From Apiospora phragmitis (taxonomy: Eukaryota > Ascomycota > Sordariomycetes > Amphisphaeriales > Apiosporaceae): a stretch of DNA of 64,000 bases. The notes below the pieces were generated by a model, which did not search any database, was not told where the DNA came from, and saw only the letters and a program-made list of their open reading frames with translations. This document shows positions 34,869 to 45,542 of this stretch, in pieces. Within the stretch, counting starts at the first letter, position 1; the number at the start of each line of letters is the position of its first letter. The position numbers were made by a program, and so were the translations under genes. The DNA lies in the NCBI GenBank assembly GCA_038363925.1, contig JAQQWL010000011.1:7378001-7442000 (forward strand), read 5' to 3'.

Positions 34869-37363
34869 CTAAGCGCTAACAACCGCCAGGATTGGGGCAA
34901 CGTCCTTCTCGCTCACCTTACTTGGATCTACCAAGTCACCGCCCTGCTTCAGCCGGATCTCCTCCATCATGGCCAGGTGGCGGGCCAGCTCTCCCTTGGG
35001 CGACGGGACGGCCGCATCGTCGACGCCGGGGGGCACCGGCCCGAAGGGCCCGGGGACCTTGCCGGCGGCATAGTCCTGGGCGGCGCGGTGCGCGGCCTCG
35101 CTGACGCTCGAGTGCTGCCAGAGGAACTAATAGACGCCGCGCACGGCGCTCTCGAGCGAGCCCACCACCCACGCGTGGTGCGACGACGCCGCCTCGCCGA
35201 TGATGACGTGCTTCCCGTGCGACTGGACGATGGACGGGTACATGTTCTGGAACTATTCGACTCTCGGCGTCAGCATTGCCCTTTCAAGAGAATGAATCGC
35301 ATGTAGCAGGACGGAAAGGAGATGACACGACAATTGACCGTATAGTCCAGCCTCCCGAAACACACTGGGCTAGGAAAGAGCAAAATCGTACCTGACCCGG
35401 CCCGAAGTAGGCGAAGGTCCCCGCCGACGTCGGATCCGCGTACCAATTGTACGCGTAGTGGTCCAGGTACTCCTCTGTGATGATCCTCTTCAGCTCCTCG
35501 TGCTCCTCCTCGGTCGACGAGTGCAGCCGCGCCAAGTCGTGCAGCACCACCATTATCAGCTCGATCTCATTGTCCGGCGACTCACGGCTAATCATAGCCC
35601 CGATCCGCTCGGCCTCTTGCGACCAAGTGTAGGACACGAGCAGCACGCCAGGCTTGTCTGGAGGGTCGTGCATGTTGTAGGACGGGTATACGCAACAGCG
35701 GATGGGCAGGTCGGTCCTGGCCTGGCCCCCGTCGCTGATGCCAAGTTTGTGGATCCACCAGAGGCTCTTGAACCGGACGCCGATCTTGCAGGACGCGCCG
35801 TAGCCCAGCGAGCGGATCGCCTGCTTGGTGCCCCAGCTCAGTTTCAGGCCTTCGAGGCCCATCTTCTGCATGGCCCCTAATGTTGCCGAGTTGAAGACGG
35901 CGTCGAAACGCCGCGGCTTGACCTCGCCCATGACGGTGACGTCGATCTGCTCGTAGCCCTCGTCGACGTATGACATGACGATCACCCTTTTGTTGTACCC
36001 AATGGCTTGCTTCTGCTGCAGACGCTCCCTCATGCGATACGCAATCTGCTGCCCACCTCCTCGACGCACCACCATTTGGCCGTGGCATTGAATTCGAGGG
36101 CTTCGAGGACTGTCTCGCTGAAGGCTTGGTCATACCAACGGTTTCCGCTGTAGTCGTTGTAAGTGAGGACATGGAAACGTGGGGTTCTGACACTGTTACC
36201 TACGAGTCCATCGTCTCCAAGAACTCAATCGTATTGTAGTCGTAACTCGCGCTATCGCTTGTCATTAGTTGCATGGCAATTAGCATGATCGTGGAACTGA
36301 CACCTGATTGAGATACTGACGGACGCTGTAATGGTCGACAGTCCTCATCAATGTTTTCCAGAAGCTTAGTGGTCCCGCATACTTGTACACGTTGGCGTAG
36401 TATTCCATCTGAGTACCAAGCAGTTTGGCAGGGTTGGACTTTATGATTCTGGGCCAAAGATGAGCAGCAATTCGAATAAACCTCGGCACCAGAACTCACT
36501 CGATGGGGAGGCCCGTGATATTGAAGTCTTCTGCTGTTGGTTCCCTGACTCCATCGCGTACGACCTGGACGCTGTTGTATAGCATTGGTTGGTTCTTGCC
36601 CCCAAGATGGTACGGCACCAGCTGGCCTGGCTTGGGCGGGTTCTTCTCTCTGTTCTCCTCGATGTCCTGGTCATTGAAATCCATGCCGAGCTCATTGAAC
36701 AGAGCAAATGTCTTTCGGCAGAGTCAGCGCAAGTCGTGCTGCCATTGGGCTCATTCTGACCTGTCCATCATTGCCATATTCGGGAATCGCATAGCCCCAA
36801 CATCGTAGTAGTCGTGAGGCCCTACCTTTGGCATTTGTTTGCCTTCCGTGTCTGTCTTGTCCTTGAAGTAGTGGGTGTAGAGTCTGCCGCCGAGCCTCTC
36901 TTCGCCGTTGGCTTCGAGGATCTCGTACTCAACATCAAGGCCATACTTCTGCTTCAGGTAGTCAAACGTCAAGGCCGTAAAAAGCCCCGAGACACCTGCG
37001 CCGATGATCCCCACTCGGAACTTCTTGTCCAGAGTACAGTTGAGACCCTCTGGATAGCGAGTGTCCCTAGCCGGGAGAAGTTCTCCTTCCTTTGGGTCTG
37101 GCTATGATGGGGATAAGTTAGTCGTGATTTGGCCTCGCTGGGCAATGTTGACTCACCAAGACACTGGCGTTTCTCTGAAAGTCCCACACCTCTTTCCGAA
37201 TCGCAAAGGATACCCATTGCGAGTGGAGCGAAAGCTCCTGAATGGGGGCAGGTACTGGGACTGGGGACTGGTCGGCTATGACCACGGACGGATCTACAGT
37301 GAGCACACGAAGGCAAAGAATATTGAGTATAATAACCCAGGTGTACCCGGGCAGAGTTTTCAT
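34869..37363 (-). pseudogene. Secreted L-amino-acid oxidase-like flavoenzyme, damaged
   Basis: Seven exons can be traced (37363-37157, 37101-36761, 36711-36500, 36448-36302, 36257-36204, 36147-35392, 35252-34869), about 700 residues if repaired. An N-terminal hydrophobic segment (WVIILNILCLRVLTV) suggests secretion. FAD binding is shown by FRVGIIGAGVSGLFTALTF; other LAAO-like marks are GGRLYTHYF, YYDVGAMRFPNMAMMD, YDYNTIEFLETMDS, WYDQAFSETVLEALEFN and VIIGEAASSHHAWVVGSLESAVRGVY. Three lesions are seen: a one-base loss at or near the exon 2/3 junction (36711-36761), a one-base loss near 36055-36063 (WWCVE to GGQQIAYRM) and an in-frame TAG at 35127-35129 where GVYQFLW would be expected, about 85 codons before the natural end. 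Intact members oxidise L-amino acids to keto acids, ammonia and hydrogen peroxide. It may be a true pseudogene, or the indels may be assembly errors. Confidence 0.75.
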
Positions 37364-39181
37364 CTTGACAGGGAGATGCAGGAACTATCAACTGAAGGGA
37401 GAAGCATATATTGACCCCGTGTGTAAAGTTGAGTGAGGAACAAAGCTAATACGGTTCATTACCCTCGGAGCGAAGTCAAATAGGACATTCTAGGCTCTAT
37501 GCACGCCCGACGAGAGGGGGAACTATACCCGGCCAAGCAAAGCGATGGTATTGCAAACATCAGTCAGTCTGTGTATCGGTTCAATTTCGTCACCATGCGC
37601 TCTCTACAGTGACCAAAACGCCAATTGCTTCTTAAGTGCGCCCGTTGCATTCAACTCCCAGCTTCATTGGCCACCTGCCAGGTGAAGGACTTCCTACTTG
37701 CCTCCTATGATGAATCAATCTAGACATAGTAGAGGCTTCTGATAGACCTGGATATCTGCTTAAACATTCCTGCATCTGTCTGTAAGAGCGAAAGCTGCCG
37801 ACACACAGCCTCCTTGACGACGGGCCACAAGGGCAGGTGTGACATCACCAAATCGCAGATCCCAGAATCGGCGTACTGGAATACCCAAAACTTCCGAATA
37901 CACATACACAATCACAGTTTGTCACACCTGCCCTTCCGAGCCGCCTTATGCCTTTGGCTCGTACCGTTCCACATAACCGATTCTCCCTCATATCCTTTTC
38001 CGGTGAAAGTGATTTTCTGGTCGCGTATGTCGGAAGACTTCACCGGCCAGTCATGACACAGCGGCGAGTGGAAAGGTGATGGCAATGGCTAAACTGAATA
38101 CAATGCGTAGAAGATGTGGCATAGTTGAACCCGAGACAGCCCGGGAAGTTGCGGGCGGTCCAAGCCTGAACTGTTTGTCACGACGTGTCCAACACTGCCG
38201 ATGTGATTGATGTTCTGTTTTGCGTCAACTTCGGTTCAAGGAAGCCAGCTCAGCAGAAACACGAGATTCCCCGAGCAGCTTCCCCCGAATCGACGATGTG
38301 ATGAACGCCCTGATGTTGGGTATGGCCATGCCTACCAGCAACTACATCCATCCCTCTTCAAAGCCTGATTTTTCGATTGCGGCGCCGTGAAATTCTTTTG
38401 CTGCATTACCAGGTTAGAATCATGTCATCGCCAATACCCATGCAAGTAATAGCCCGGAATTGAAGCGAAGGGATCTAGATGTAGCCTGTCACTAGTGGGA
38501 CTATCGTACACATGCATATAACATATTCGCAATAGCAGACAAGCCTCGGCTTCTGATATCTCAATTGGGACTTTCATGTCAGCCGAATTAGTCACGCACA
38601 CTCTGCCTGTCCTGCAGGTTGCTGAGTTTGGCTGACGATGTGATGGGGCCGGATGGGCAGCCCTACTCGCAGAAAGCGACCGGATTGGAGGGATGCGCTT
38701 CAGCTGGCCTCAAGTGGAGCGATGGATATGCGCTTGACCATCCCGTCCTTACTAAAGACTAGGAAATGTTTCATTTTCCTGTTCTATTATCGGTTGCTTG
38801 GCACTGCCAGATCGTCCTAATTTGGGACCCAGGGAGTCCCGCTTAGTTAGCTCGCCCCATATCCCCTGCTTATGGCCATGTACTGCGATATGCCTTGATG
38901 GAACATGGGGTCTGAATCTGCCCTTCTGCGACGGCATAGTAGACAGAAGTGCGCTTTTTCACTTGGGGAAGAAAGGGTGCTGAAAACTAGCATCCGTCTG
39001 ATGGTAGGCCTAACAGGAAGGCATGTTACATGCCGATCTCCTGATTCCGCCCAGCGTCCCCGTCGATGCGTACACGGTATATAAACTGGCGGATTCCTAG
39101 CCATAATGAAGACATTCCTGATATCCCAAGCCGCAAGAGATCCTTTATAATAAGCCCAGCACCGCGCAATTTCCCGTAATC
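37364..39181. other. Divergent intergenic region
   Basis: 1.8 kb between the 5' ends of the oxidase remnant (-) and the chitosanase (+). A TATA box lies near its right end; otherwise I recognise nothing. Confidence 0.45.
39078..39085 (+). promoter_or_regulatory. TATA box of the chitosanase gene
   Basis: TATATAAA lies about 97 nt before the ATG at 39182. This is a strong match to the eukaryotic TATA consensus and a plausible distance for a fungal secreted-enzyme gene; not tested. Confidence 0.6.
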
Positions 39182-40370
39182 ATGTTGTCCCAGACCACTC
39201 TCCAGCTTCTGGCGACTAGCCTCGCTCTCGCCCCCTTTGCCGCGGCTCGGGACGTCCCAGCCAATGTTCGAAACTTCTACAACACCGTGAAAGGCCGTGG
39301 CCAATGCCCTAACAAGCTGGCAACAGGCTTCTATGCCAAGGATAACGGACCAAACAGTATGTAGCTTTATCTGTGTGATCAGCGGGCGGCCACTCCAGTC
39401 CCCTCCCCCAAATAGCCAATAATGAGGGATTGCTGATGAGAGACGACTTTATACGAAATAGCCTTCTCGTACTGCCAAGACAGCTCGAGCAATGTGCTCT
39501 ACATCCAGGGCACTGGTGGCGCCCTAGCCGACATGGACATCGACTGCGACGGCCGCCAGGGCGGGCCCGCGGACGACGGGCGCTGCGGCAAATCCAGCGA
39601 CACGCAGTCCACCACCTCGTTCGCCGACACCGCCCGGGGCTACAACAAGGGCATCTCCGACCTCGACGCCAAGATCCACCCGTACGTCGTCTTCGGCAAC
39701 TCGGGCTCCAAGGCTGGCTACAAGACCTTCGACCCGCTGGCCCACGGCGTCAAGCCCCTGAGCATCATGGCCGTCGTGTGCGGCGACAAGCTGGTATGTG
39801 TGATACCTCTTCCTCCCTCCCTCCCCTCCTTCTGCACCGAATCGTCAATCACTGTAGAAAAAGAAAGCGTGGTTGTTGACAAGAAACTGTTTAAAAAAAA
39901 GATCTACGGCATCTGGGGCGACGAGAACGGCGACGACGGGTCCAAGTCCATGGTGGGCGAGGCGTCCATCTCGCTGGCAACGGCGTGCTACGGCAAGTCG
40001 ATCAACGGCAACAGCGGCCACGACGAGACCGACGTGCTGTACATCGCCTTCCCCGGGTCCGAGGCGGTGCCGGGCGCCAGCGGCGCGGCCTGGGCCGCAT
40101 CCAGCTACGACGCGTTCGAGAAGAGCATCCAGGCCAAGGGCGACCAGCTCATCCAGCGCCTCGGCGGCGGCGGCGGCAGCCCCACCACGACGGCTGGCCA
40201 GCCCAAGCCGACATGCTCGTGGAGCGGTCATTGCCTCGGTGAGTTAACCACCAACCACTACTTTCTCGCTTGAGATCACTTGAACTGACCGGACAACAGG
40301 CGACAAATGTAGCAACGAGAACGATTGCGACCAGGACTGGGTCTGCAAGAACGGCAAGTGTTCGGCGTGA
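39182..40370 (+). CDS. Secreted GH75 chitosanase with Cys-rich C-terminal module
   Basis: Four exons (39182-39356, 39462-39793, 39902-40238, 40300-40370) give 304 residues. A signal peptide covers about residues 1-22 (hydrophobic LLATSLALAPFAAA, then RDVPANV). The GH75 domain shows YCQDSSSNVLYIQG, DMDIDCDGRQGG, IHPYVVFGNSG, SIMAVVCGDKL, IYGIWGDENGDDG, GEASISLATACYG, SGHDETDVLYIAFPG. The GH75 catalytic acids are an Asp and a Glu; likely candidates are in DIDCDG and GEAS, by analogy. Chitosanases cut GlcNAc-poor chitosan outside the cell. A Gly/Thr/Pro linker leads to a small six-Cys module (CSWSGHCLGDKCSNENDC...), whose last part has its own exon. Intron 2 is 108 nt, stop-free and in frame. 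Confidence 0.9.
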
Positions 40371-40891
40371 AGCCGTCGCTCACAAGCGAATGGCGTGGCA
40401 TAGGCAGCGTGTAGGCAAGTAACGGGATCACTCCATCCCCCTTCAGCGTATCTTTGCTCCTCGGAGAGCCTTTCCCCGTAACCTCAATTTCCTTCGAATG
40501 TATATATTTCCTACCTAGTCCTTTTAGCTAGACTCGAAAAGAACCAATTAGGGCCAACGTGCATACCTTGCAAGAATCTGCTTCCTAGAGGCTTAGGTGC
40601 GAGTTTACGTTGCCTATACGGTGCCTGCTGTCTTTCAATGTCATGATTACGTCTATGTTGTGCCCTTAATCACTGGCAAAGCTGAGATGTCAAGTGACAT
40701 ACCGCTCTTTGATTAAGCACTCAAGCAATTATAGTATCAACTTGCTATACATGCACAGGGCTGCCTATACCATACATAGATTCCACCCTTTCCCCAACGC
40801 CTTAACCCCTTAGACTACATAACCCCACAGGTCCAGCAGCCGCCCTAAACCATAGGATAGCAAACCATAATTAGAATATTCCCGATTCATC
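40371..40891. other. Convergent 3' intergenic region
   Basis: 521 nt between the ends of the chitosanase (+) and MSH2 (-). It should contain both 3' UTRs. Nothing else is seen. Confidence 0.5.
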
Positions 40892-43660
40892 TCACAACGC
40901 CTTTATAGATTGGAAGAAGGGGTTGGCCAGTAACGCCTGGTCCGCCTTGACCAGATCTCTCAGCTTTTGCACCATGTCTTCACGCGACATGCTCCCCCCT
41001 TCGACATCCTTCTTCCACTTCACCAAGACATCCTTTAGTCTGGCGCTACCTTCCTGTACTTCCTCCTTGGTATGCCCTAGACTATTCTGTTCATGCTTGC
41101 CAGTGAAGTCCTCCAGCTCGTCTGCCTTGCGCTTCGCCATACGGATGACCTTGTCGGGGAAGCGGACAAGCTCGGCAACATGGATACCAAAGGACTGATC
41201 GCAGATGCCGGGCTCAACTTTGTATAAGAGCGTGACTTCTCGCTTGTCGGCAACAGTGCTCGCGTTGGTGCCTGAGATGTGTACAGTAACGTGGAGGTTG
41301 CGAACTTGAGGGTACTGCTCGGACAGAGCAGTCAGTTCGTGGAAGTGGGTTGCAAACATAGCGAAACAACCAATTTCCTTGACAATGTGCTCCGATATGG
41401 CCCAAGCAAGACCGAAGCCATCGTAAGTAGAAGTACCACGACCGAGCTCGTCAATGATGATCAAAGACTCTGAAGTAGCGGACTTGAGGATGTTAGCAGT
41501 CTCCAACATTTCTGCCATGAAGGTCGAGACACCCTTGAGCTGCGAGTCGCTGGCACCCACACGGGCTAGGATGGAGTCAAAGATGGTCAACTCTGCCTCA
41601 GAACAGGGGACGAAGCAGCCGACCTGAGCCATGAGGGCAACGACACCGATCTGGCGGATGTACGTCGATTTGCCACCCATGTTGGGACCTGTGATGACAA
41701 GAAAGGACGACTGGTCACGAGTTAGCTCGACGTCGTTGGTAATAAACTGGACGTCGTCTTGCATTTCCATGCAGGGGTGGCGAGCCTCCTTCAGGATGGT
41801 TTGCCCTTTTCCTCGAGGGTGGATCTTGGGACGAACATAAGACGTTGGGGCGTGGACGGAGCAGTGCGCAAAAGACACGATCACATCGAGATGTGCGAGG
41901 ACGCCGGCAAGCTGCTCAAGAACAGGGCAGTATGAAGCTGCGACGGTGATGACTTCATTGACCAGACTGCTCTGAGTTCTGTTATAATTCTGAGAAAGCT
42001 GATCGAATTCTCGACGAAGGTTTTGAAGTTTAGTGGTCGTAAAGTAGACGCCGTTCTTCTGTGTGGAGCATTCTTTGTATTTCGAGTTGTTGCGGATGCA
42101 TCCTGCCTCTGTCCTGGTAAGTCTCATGCACCATCCATGTACTTTGTGGTTCTCGAGGAAGATCTTCTTGTTCTCCTCTTGGTTGAGATCATCGGATGCA
42201 CTACGGTACTCGCGGTCCATGTCAGACCTGACCTTGTCCAACCGCTTGCGGATGATGCGCAAGCTGTCATCGAACTCGGATTTGATAATGAATTCGTGGT
42301 TATCGAGTGCGTCGAGATCGACGGTTGTTTCCACCATTTCAGCAAGCTTTCCGAGACTATCAGAAACCTGGCGGAGTTTATTGGTGTAAGCTTCGTCGAG
42401 GGGGTCTTTGTACTGTTCGTCCATCACAGCTTCCAGCGTTCCTAGGAAGCCAGGCAGACGGATGACTACTTGGTAGGCTCGGACAACATCTTCCAGGTTC
42501 GCCTTGTTGCGCTGGAAGCGTTTTGCCAAGCGATACAAATCGGGAATGGATTTAAGGTGTTCTTCCTGCATTGTCTGGCGCAGTTCTGTGTCATTGGCGA
42601 ATGCTTCGACGAGCTGCAGTCGCTTCTCTATCTCGTCTCTGTTCATAAGTGGTTGCTTGAGCCATTGGGCCAATAACCGGCTACCTACTGGTGTCCGACA
42701 ATGGTTCAGTAAGCCAAAGACACTCATGGTTTTGGCGCCATCTCGGGCACCAGGCATGAGGTTGAGGGCTTTGAGTGCTGCAGCATCAAGCTTCATGAAA
42801 TGTGAAAGATCGTGCTGGTACAGCTGATATTGACCGAAGTTGGAGGGATCCTGCAATACACTGAGATATTTGATCAGCGCTGCAGCAGATCCCATAGCGA
42901 GCTTCAACTCTGTCTGCGGAAGCAGCGTAGTAGAACGCTCATCCTTCAGCAACCTGGAAAGATCTTGCTCGATATCCTTCGTCCCAAAGTCGCCAGCTGG
43001 TCGCTCGGCGATGGCAACACCACAGCTATCGATGATTTGGCGTAGTTTGGCTAGTTCTGGATCTTTGTCCTTTTCAGCTTTGTCGATCTGGATGAGGCAC
43101 TCCTTGACGCCAAGCTGGATAAGGAGAGCCTCGAAGTTGGAGTACAAATCGTTGTCTAGGAATTCGCTCACGCCAAGTTCTCGTACGCTGGCATCGGCGA
43201 AACAGACTCCTACATTCCGTGCTTCTGAAGCCTTGGCCGTGATCTTGACTGCCAGTATCATGGGTGCTGATTCAAAGCCACCGAGTTCGTCCTCGACATC
43301 TTGTAGGTTGCCTGGAGATGCTTGCTTTACGACCTTCCAGTTCATCCGACCATTGGGGCTCGCATATATCTCGATCCGTTTGCCTAGTTTGAACAGGGCT
43401 TCTCGTAGGAATTGTCGGAAGACCGTAATGGTCATGGTAACTGAAGGAAGGCCGCTTGCATCGTTTCGGCCAAGCTGTCTGACGACAGAGGTGGTCTTGT
43501 AGACGGTTCGGGCCAGGAAGTTGGCATCTTCGCCATGGGCTGTGTACCAGTCTCCTCGATCGAAGATTCGGACTGTTTCATTGCCCACTGCAGGCAAAGA
43601 CTTGAAGTATCGGATAAAACCGACCTCGTCGTCAAGTTTCAACTCGGGGCGGCTGGACAT
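40892..43660 (-). CDS. msh2: DNA mismatch repair protein Msh2
   Basis: A single exon of 922 residues, close to the usual 930-960 of MSH2. The N-terminus has the mismatch-binding-like domain (FIRYFKSLP, IFDRGDWYTAHGEDA), then the connector, the lever/clamp helices and the MutS ATPase. Walker A is GPNMGGKST at about 657-665, followed by YIRQIGVVALMAQVGCFVP; Walker B is SLIIIDELGRGTSTYDGFGLAW at about 730-750, then FATHFHEL. Msh2 pairs with Msh6 or Msh3 in the nucleus to recognise mismatches and loops. No intron or frameshift is seen over 2.77 kb, in contrast to several neighbours. It shares a 445-nt promoter region with the Trm10 gene, which contains repeated CGCG elements. Confidence 0.98.
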   Translation of the reverse strand: MSSRPELKLDDEVGFIRYFKSLPAVGNETVRIFDRGDWYTAHGEDANFLARTVYKTTSVVRQLGRNDASGLPSVTMTITVFRQFLREALFKLGKRIEIYASPNGRMNWKVVKQASPGNLQDVEDELGGFESAPMILAVKITAKASEARNVGVCFADASVRELGVSEFLDNDLYSNFEALLIQLGVKECLIQIDKAEKDKDPELAKLRQIIDSCGVAIAERPAGDFGTKDIEQDLSRLLKDERSTTLLPQTELKLAMGSAAALIKYLSVLQDPSNFGQYQLYQHDLSHFMKLDAAALKALNLMPGARDGAKTMSVFGLLNHCRTPVGSRLLAQWLKQPLMNRDEIEKRLQLVEAFANDTELRQTMQEEHLKSIPDLYRLAKRFQRNKANLEDVVRAYQVVIRLPGFLGTLEAVMDEQYKDPLDEAYTNKLRQVSDSLGKLAEMVETTVDLDALDNHEFIIKSEFDDSLRIIRKRLDKVRSDMDREYRSASDDLNQEENKKIFLENHKVHGWCMRLTRTEAGCIRNNSKYKECSTQKNGVYFTTTKLQNLRREFDQLSQNYNRTQSSLVNEVITVAASYCPVLEQLAGVLAHLDVIVSFAHCSVHAPTSYVRPKIHPRGKGQTILKEARHPCMEMQDDVQFITNDVELTRDQSSFLVITGPNMGGKSTYIRQIGVVALMAQVGCFVPCSEAELTIFDSILARVGASDSQLKGVSTFMAEMLETANILKSATSESLIIIDELGRGTSTYDGFGLAWAISEHIVKEIGCFAMFATHFHELTALSEQYPQVRNLHVTVHISGTNASTVADKREVTLLYKVEPGICDQSFGIHVAELVRFPDKVIRMAKRKADELEDFTGKHEQNSLGHTKEEVQEGSARLKDVLVKWKKDVEGGSMSREDMVQKLRDLVKADQALLANPFFQSIKAL

Positions 43661-44105
43661 GTTGACTGACGTGTATCGAGATCAATAACTACCATATGGC
43701 TGGGCGATTCCCGTCAGACCATTTGTAAGGTACAAGAAAAGCCGCGTGCTGAAGTTGTGGAATAGTCGTCAATGCCCTACTTTGGAGTGGAGTGGTCGTT
43801 TTAGTGAAGGTGAAGCAGTGGCCTATATTTCTGGGAACTTGTCGCGTAAAGAAAGCGGCATGAGATGAAGGCGCGTAAAGTGGGAGTCGCGTCACAAGTT
43901 AATTAACGAATTACGCACGGACGCGACGCGCTGGGCTGCGGTACAAGCAAGCTTATTCCCCGCTAGGCATGCACTGTGCTGACCGCCCAATTTTCAAGCT
44001 ACATACAACCTACTGAGGCTGATCAACCCCACCAAAACTTCTCTTGTCTAGAAACTTGCAGAGCAGATTCTCACACAAAAGCCCATTTCGTTCGCTAGCG
44101 CAAAG
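43661..44105. promoter_or_regulatory. Bidirectional MSH2/TRM10 promoter with CGCG elements
   Basis: 445 nt separate the two ATGs. Two copies of CGCGTAAAG begin at about 43843 and 43872, a GTCGCGTCAC lies near 43886 and ACGCGACGCG at 43921-43930. ACGCG is the core of the yeast MBF (Mbp1-Swi6) cell-cycle box, which drives S-phase repair genes in yeast; whether MBF acts here is inference. Confidence 0.5.
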
Positions 44106-45410
44106 ATGGATGCCTCCATGACAGACGGTGGGCTCGAGACAGTCGCCGCAGAGAAGTCGGCGGCCCTTTCTCGACAAGAGAACGACAAGAATCCCGAAAT
44201 CCAGACATTGGCCACCAATGGCGCAACAGGCGCTGCTCTGACAGAACCTCCACGCGGGGTGAAGAGACCAGCTGAAGGCGACCCTGTTGATTACGATGAT
44301 GGCGACGACGCTGAAGCCGCGGATCAAGGGGACGAAGTCCAGATTATAACCGATTCCACGCAGCCCACCACAAAAAACCAGCTGAAGAAACTCAGGCGCA
44401 TGCAGAAATGGGAGGAGGGCAGAGCCGACCGCGCGGAAAAGCGCAAAGAAAAGCGCAAAACCAGGCAAGAGCGCAAGAAGCTGGAGCGCGATGCTAAAAT
44501 CGAGCAGGCCAAAAAGGAGGGAAGGGATCCCTTACTGATGAGAAGAGAGCGAGAGCGAAACCCACAAAAGCAAGCCAAAGTGCCCGTTTCGATCATCGTC
44601 GACTGCCAATACGAGTCCTACATGATGGAGAAAGAGATGATATCTCTGGCCAATCAAATCACTAGGTGTTACTCAGACAACAGGACAGCTGCTTTCCCGG
44701 TGCACCTGGCTGTTAGCTCCTATGGCGGTGCTCTGAAAGAACGACACGAGACCGTTCTGCACAATCAGCAGCTGAAGTGGAGGGACATACGATTTGTCGA
44801 GGATGATTTTGTCGGAGTCGCTCACCAAGCGAACGAGACCATGGCCAGCCCGGAAGGCGGCAGACTAGTGGATCAGCTCAAGGGAAGTCAAGGCAAGGAC
44901 TTTCTTTCTTTGGAAGAACCGGACACTGCCTCCCAAGCAAAGAGGAGGAGCGGCGCAGAGCCTGAGCCTGAGCCGGAACCGGAAGATGTCGACAAGTCAA
45001 TCGTTTATCTGACGGCCGACTCCCCTTATACCTTGGATCGTATCGAGCCTAACACCTCTTATGTGGTAGGTGGCATCATCGATAGGAACAGGCACAAAGG
45101 ACTGTGCTACAAGGTTGCCCGTGAACGCAAAGTAAGGACCGCGAAACTGCCCATTGGTGAGTTCATGGTGCTGCTAGATAGGCACGTCTTGGCCACGAAC
45201 CATGTAGTTGAGATCATGCTGCGTTGGCTCGAAACTGGAGACTGGGGAGAGGCTTTCATGAAAGTGATACCTCCTCGCAAAGGGGGTCATTTGAAGGCTG
45301 CAGATGGAGCAACCCCTTCGGAGGACGGAGCCAAGGGTGACGAGGAGGCAAATCATGAAGATGAAAAAGCGGATGATAGCGTCATCGCTTGGAATGCACT
45401 ACACCAATGA
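44106..45410 (+). CDS. trm10: tRNA (guanine-N1) methyltransferase Trm10
   Basis: A single exon of 434 residues. The N-terminal part is acidic, then strongly basic and helical (NQLKKLRRMQKWEEGRADRA, repeated KRKEKRK), typical of Trm10. The SPOUT domain starts at about 155 (VPVSIIVDCQYESYMMEKE) and includes SLANQITRCYSDNR, FPVHLAVSSYGG, SIVYLTADSP, SYVVGGIIDRNRHKGLCYKVA (SAM site) and ATNHVVEIMLRWLETGDW. It methylates N1 of guanosine-9 in tRNA in the nucleus and cytosol. An acidic low-complexity insert (EPEPEPEPED, about 290-300) sits between SPOUT strands, and the C-terminal tail is Glu/Asp-rich. It is divergent from MSH2. Confidence 0.95.
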   Translation: MDASMTDGGLETVAAEKSAALSRQENDKNPEIQTLATNGATGAALTEPPRGVKRPAEGDPVDYDDGDDAEAADQGDEVQIITDSTQPTTKNQLKKLRRMQKWEEGRADRAEKRKEKRKTRQERKKLERDAKIEQAKKEGRDPLLMRRERERNPQKQAKVPVSIIVDCQYESYMMEKEMISLANQITRCYSDNRTAAFPVHLAVSSYGGALKERHETVLHNQQLKWRDIRFVEDDFVGVAHQANETMASPEGGRLVDQLKGSQGKDFLSLEEPDTASQAKRRSGAEPEPEPEPEDVDKSIVYLTADSPYTLDRIEPNTSYVVGGIIDRNRHKGLCYKVARERKVRTAKLPIGEFMVLLDRHVLATNHVVEIMLRWLETGDWGEAFMKVIPPRKGGHLKAADGATPSEDGAKGDEEANHEDEKADDSVIAWNALHQ

Positions 45411-45542
45411 ATTCAAAGTCACCATCGCGTGGCTCATTAATACGTTGCTATGGTCCTGCCAAGTATTACTGTGCATGTCAACTGCCGTTCGAAACGACCA
45501 AGTGCCTATGCGCCATGTGGTTCATGGCCCACGTCGCAATGA

